Shown here: in pieces, positions 7,274-9,434 of the stretch
How positions within the stretch are numbered: position 1 is the stretch's first letter
How the letters are laid out: each line of letters opens with the position of its first letter
Notes under the pieces: model-generated
What the model was told of the DNA's origin: nothing
Databases searched by the model: none
What the model saw: the letters and a program-made list of their open reading frames with translations, nothing else
Source: Pseudomonadota bacterium
GTDB taxonomy: Bacteria; Desulfobacterota; Desulfovibrionia; Desulfovibrionales; Desulfovibrionaceae
Assembly: GCA_023453335.1 (NCBI GenBank)
Contig: JAEXTU010000052.1
Span: forward strand, 1-9,434
Length of the DNA stretch: 9,434 nt
Direction of reading: 5' to 3'
Made by a program: the position numbers and the translations under genes

Positions 7274-9373
7274 ATGGGTAAGAAGAGAGCCAGGCGGGAG
7301 CCGATGGATTACCCCGCGCCGCAGGAAGATCTGGCGCCCGTCGCGCCGGTCCCCGGCGAGGGGCGCATGGTCGCTGCCGCCTGGTTGCTGCTGGCCCTTC
7401 TGATGGCGGTGATCTTGGCCGGCGACTGGAACGCCCTGTCCGGCAACCCGGCCTATCAAGCCGCCCCCGGCAAGCCCCTGCTGCTCGAGTATGACAGCTA
7501 CTATTTCCTGCGGTTGGCGCGGGAGGTCCAGGAGGGTTCCTACACAAGGCGGGATCCGCTCCGCGCCCAGGCCCGGCCGGTGCCTCCCCCCCTGCTCTCC
7601 CTGCTCCTGGCCGGCGCCGATGCAGTGTCTCCGGCCTCCCTGGAGATGACCGGCGCAGTGCTGCCGACGGTGCTGGCACTTGGCCTCCCCATCCTGCTCG
7701 GGGTGTGCGGCCGGATGATAGGCAACCGCTGGCTCGGCGTTCTGGCGGCCCTGGCCTGTTCGTCGACCTTCTACCTCTATTTCCGGACCTGCCTGGGGTA
7801 CCTGGACACCGACTGCCTCAACCCGTTCTTTCTCCTGCTCCTGCCCCTGTTCCTCTACCAGTTCACATTGCGCACTGGGCCGCGCGGATGGCTCTGGTTC
7901 GCCGGCTGGGGGGGCAGCCTGGCGGTGTTCTTCTGGTGGTGGCCGCAGGGAGCCACGGTGGCCGCCGGCCTGTCGCTGCTTGGGTACGCCCTGACCTTTC
8001 CTGTCCGATCGCCGGGATGGGAGCGCTTCGCCAAGTATGGTCTGCTCCTCGTCCTGGTCACGGGCCTGGTGGTTCTGGGCCTGGAGTACGTGGGGTTCCT
8101 GGAGTCGGGCATCCCCGCCTTCAAGAGCATCATCGTGCACATGCGGCTCATCCTGAGCGGGGAAGGACAATCCGACATGGTCGGGAAGAGCATCCAGGAA
8201 CTCGCCTCCGAGCGACCCTCCTCGGTGGTGATGGACCTCGCCGTGTTTCCGGGTGCGGTACTCCTGGCGGAAATCGGGCTGGTGGCCCTGGTCGCCATTC
8301 GCCGCCGTTTCGCCCTGTTTCTCCTCCCGCTCATGGTGTTCGCCTCGGCCAGCTTTTTTTCCCAGCGCTTCATGATATTCACCGCCCCATTGTACGGGCT
8401 GGGGTATGGTTATTTCCATGTCCTGGCCTCGGAGCGAGTGGCCTGGGCGCGCCGGCGCCCCTGGGCCAGGGTCGCCCTGGCGGTGATCATGGCGGGGATG
8501 CTCCTGCCCTCGTTTGCGCGCAACATGGAGTGGCATAGCACGCCACCCATAACCAAGCGGGAAATTCCCCTGGTCGAGGCAGTGCAGTCCAGGGTTCCTG
8601 CCGGAGCCGTTGTCTGGGCCTGGTGGGATTACGGCTACTTCATCCAGTACATGGACCGGCGTCCGACACTCTGCGACGGCGGATTGACCTCGGAGGACGC
8701 GGTGAGGCCTCTTGCCGTGCCCTTCGCCGCGACGGATCCGGTGGTGGCCGCGCGTTGGCTCCGATTCGTGGGCGAATACGGCGTGGATGGTTGGCTGACC
8801 TTTGCGCAGCAGGCAGGGGGAGAACCGCAGGGCATGGATCTGCTGGTCCGGGCTTTTACCCGGCCGGAGGATATAGGTGGCCTGGTCCAGGCGCACGGGC
8901 TTTCCTCCCAGGAGCGGGACTGGTCGAAGTACTTTTTGCCTCGCACCGAGGTTTGCCTGTACCTCAACCGGAACACCATCGACCTGGCGTTTTGGTGGTA
9001 CGAGTTCGGCATGGCGGCCTTACACGGCCCCGGGCATGTCCCGGCAGAGTTGGTGGACCGTCAGTCTTTGGGGGATTTTGAGGTTGACTACGCCAGCGGG
9101 AGATTTGTCCGCCGGAGCGACCGCGCCAGCCTCGATGTGGCTGAAGTGGTGGACGTGAGGCCGGGGGGAATTGCCCGCTATCCCGGCAATGCCAAAGCCA
9201 CGGCTGCCGCAGTGGTCTATTTTGACGAGCGCCTGGTGTATTTCGTCGCCCGACAGCTTCTGGACACTGTGGCCCTTCGTCTGCTCTACGCCCCGGCGGG
9301 GGAGAGCCTGCCCGGGTTTAGTCCGGTGTACCGCGACCCGGTCGCGGGTGGCGTATGGCGGGTAATCGACTGA
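7274..9373 (+). CDS. pglB: STT3/PglB-type oligosaccharyltransferase (protein N-glycosylation)
   Basis: A 699-residue, single-subunit oligosaccharyltransferase. The family transfers a glycan from a polyprenyl-pyrophosphate carrier to Asn in N-X-S/T sequons on the periplasmic side. The N-terminal part has about a dozen hydrophobic segments, from residue 33 to about 412. The rest is a soluble periplasmic domain. The diagnostic motifs are present and in order: Asp74 in EYDSYY (first external loop), the DTD pair at 178-180, SIQE at 306-309 (a TIXE-like motif with Glu309), SQRF with Arg365, and WWDYG at 450-454. These match Campylobacter lari PglB Asp56, Asp154/Asp156, Glu319, Arg375 and WWDYG 463-467 from memory. 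Length is similar to PglB. About 30 polar residues precede the first membrane segment. The start ATG follows AAGGAGG (7263-7269) at four bases. It is divergent from the glycan-building genes. Family activity has been reported for Desulfovibrio PglB homologues. The linked substrate here is unknown. Confidence 0.95.
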   Translation: MGKKRARREPMDYPAPQEDLAPVAPVPGEGRMVAAAWLLLALLMAVILAGDWNALSGNPAYQAAPGKPLLLEYDSYYFLRLAREVQEGSYTRRDPLRAQARPVPPPLLSLLLAGADAVSPASLEMTGAVLPTVLALGLPILLGVCGRMIGNRWLGVLAALACSSTFYLYFRTCLGYLDTDCLNPFFLLLLPLFLYQFTLRTGPRGWLWFAGWGGSLAVFFWWWPQGATVAAGLSLLGYALTFPVRSPGWERFAKYGLLLVLVTGLVVLGLEYVGFLESGIPAFKSIIVHMRLILSGEGQSDMVGKSIQELASERPSSVVMDLAVFPGAVLLAEIGLVALVAIRRRFALFLLPLMVFASASFFSQRFMIFTAPLYGLGYGYFHVLASERVAWARRRPWARVALAVIMAGMLLPSFARNMEWHSTPPITKREIPLVEAVQSRVPAGAVVWAWWDYGYFIQYMDRRPTLCDGGLTSEDAVRPLAVPFAATDPVVAARWLRFVGEYGVDGWLTFAQQAGGEPQGMDLLVRAFTRPEDIGGLVQAHGLSSQERDWSKYFLPRTEVCLYLNRNTIDLAFWWYEFGMAALHGPGHVPAELVDRQSLGDFEVDYASGRFVRRSDRASLDVAEVVDVRPGGIARYPGNAKATAAAVVYFDERLVYFVARQLLDTVALRLLYAPAGESLPGFSPVYRDPVAGGVWRVID

Positions 9374-9398
9374 CCTCCCGTGGCCAGTTGCGGCGCGC

Positions 9399-9416
9399 GC
9401 CGAGTATTGACTCGGC
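9399..9416 (+). terminator. Stem-loop after the oligosaccharyltransferase gene, possible terminator
   Basis: GCCGAGT (9399-9405) and ACTCGGC (9410-9416) form a perfect seven-base-pair stem with the loop ATTG, 25 bases after the stop codon. Only TT follows before GGGG, so it lacks a proper T-tract and may be a weak terminator or an RNA-end stabiliser. A competing pairing exists: GACTC (9409-9413) with GAGTC (9422-9426). TTGACT (9407-9412) could also be a -35 box for a gene beyond the right edge, with TAGGC at 9430 at 17-base spacing where a -10 would fall. None of these readings is decisive. The remaining bases, 9374 to 9434, hold no gene. Confidence 0.4.
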
Positions 9417-9434
9417 TTGGGGAGTCGCGTAGGC

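Noticed and set aside
7103..8896. A 597-residue open frame on the minus strand, opposite the oligosaccharyltransferase gene
   Set aside because: Its translation is rich in G, R, P, H, E and Q, has no recognisable motif, and lies antisense to a gene with a full set of family motifs. High G+C suppresses stop codons in this frame.
1..9434. CRISPR array, tRNA, rRNA, transposase or attachment-site repeats
   Set aside because: I saw no regularly spaced direct repeats, cloverleaf sequence, rRNA-like stretch, transposase motif or terminal inverted repeats. Recurring strings such as CAGGCCAGG are explained by codon bias.

Overview
The window is about two-thirds G+C. It holds six protein-coding genes and almost no spare sequence. 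Codon use, gene density and the families present suggest a Gram-negative bacterium, plausibly a Desulfovibrio-like sulfate reducer (Desulfobacterota). That placement is an inference, because there is no rRNA or other taxonomic marker here.

Layout: five genes read leftward (minus strand) from about 7.1 kb to the left edge, in the order of transcription: a GT4-type glycosyltransferase (7101-5986), a large GT-C-like membrane protein with an exported C-terminal domain (5864-3045), a DprE1-like FAD oxidase (3003-1669), a DprE2-like short-chain reductase (1676-945, overlapping the oxidase by 8 bases), and a second GT-C-like membrane protein that runs off the left edge (933-1). One gene reads rightward (7274-9373): an STT3/PglB-type oligosaccharyltransferase with the WWDYG hallmark. 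A 172-base divergent region (7102-7273) separates the two transcription units. A stem-loop follows the oligosaccharyltransferase near the right edge.

The genes appear to work together in building and attaching a glycan. DprE1 and DprE2 together epimerise C2 of a polyprenyl-phosphoryl-ribose to give polyprenyl-phosphoryl-D-arabinofuranose, the D-arabinose donor best known from mycobacterial cell walls. The two GT-C-like proteins flanking that pair are the kind of enzyme that uses polyprenyl-phosphate sugars on the outer face of the inner membrane. The GT4 enzyme would act in the cytoplasm on a nucleotide-sugar donor. The PglB-type enzyme transfers a lipid-linked oligosaccharide to asparagine. 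The main hypothesis is therefore a protein N-glycosylation locus whose glycan carries D-arabinofuranose. The enzyme that makes the polyprenyl-phosphoryl-ribose substrate (UbiA family) and its phosphatase are not in the window.

Long open frames on the opposite strands of these genes are judged to be shadows produced by high G+C. I saw no tRNA, rRNA, CRISPR array, insertion sequence or attachment site.
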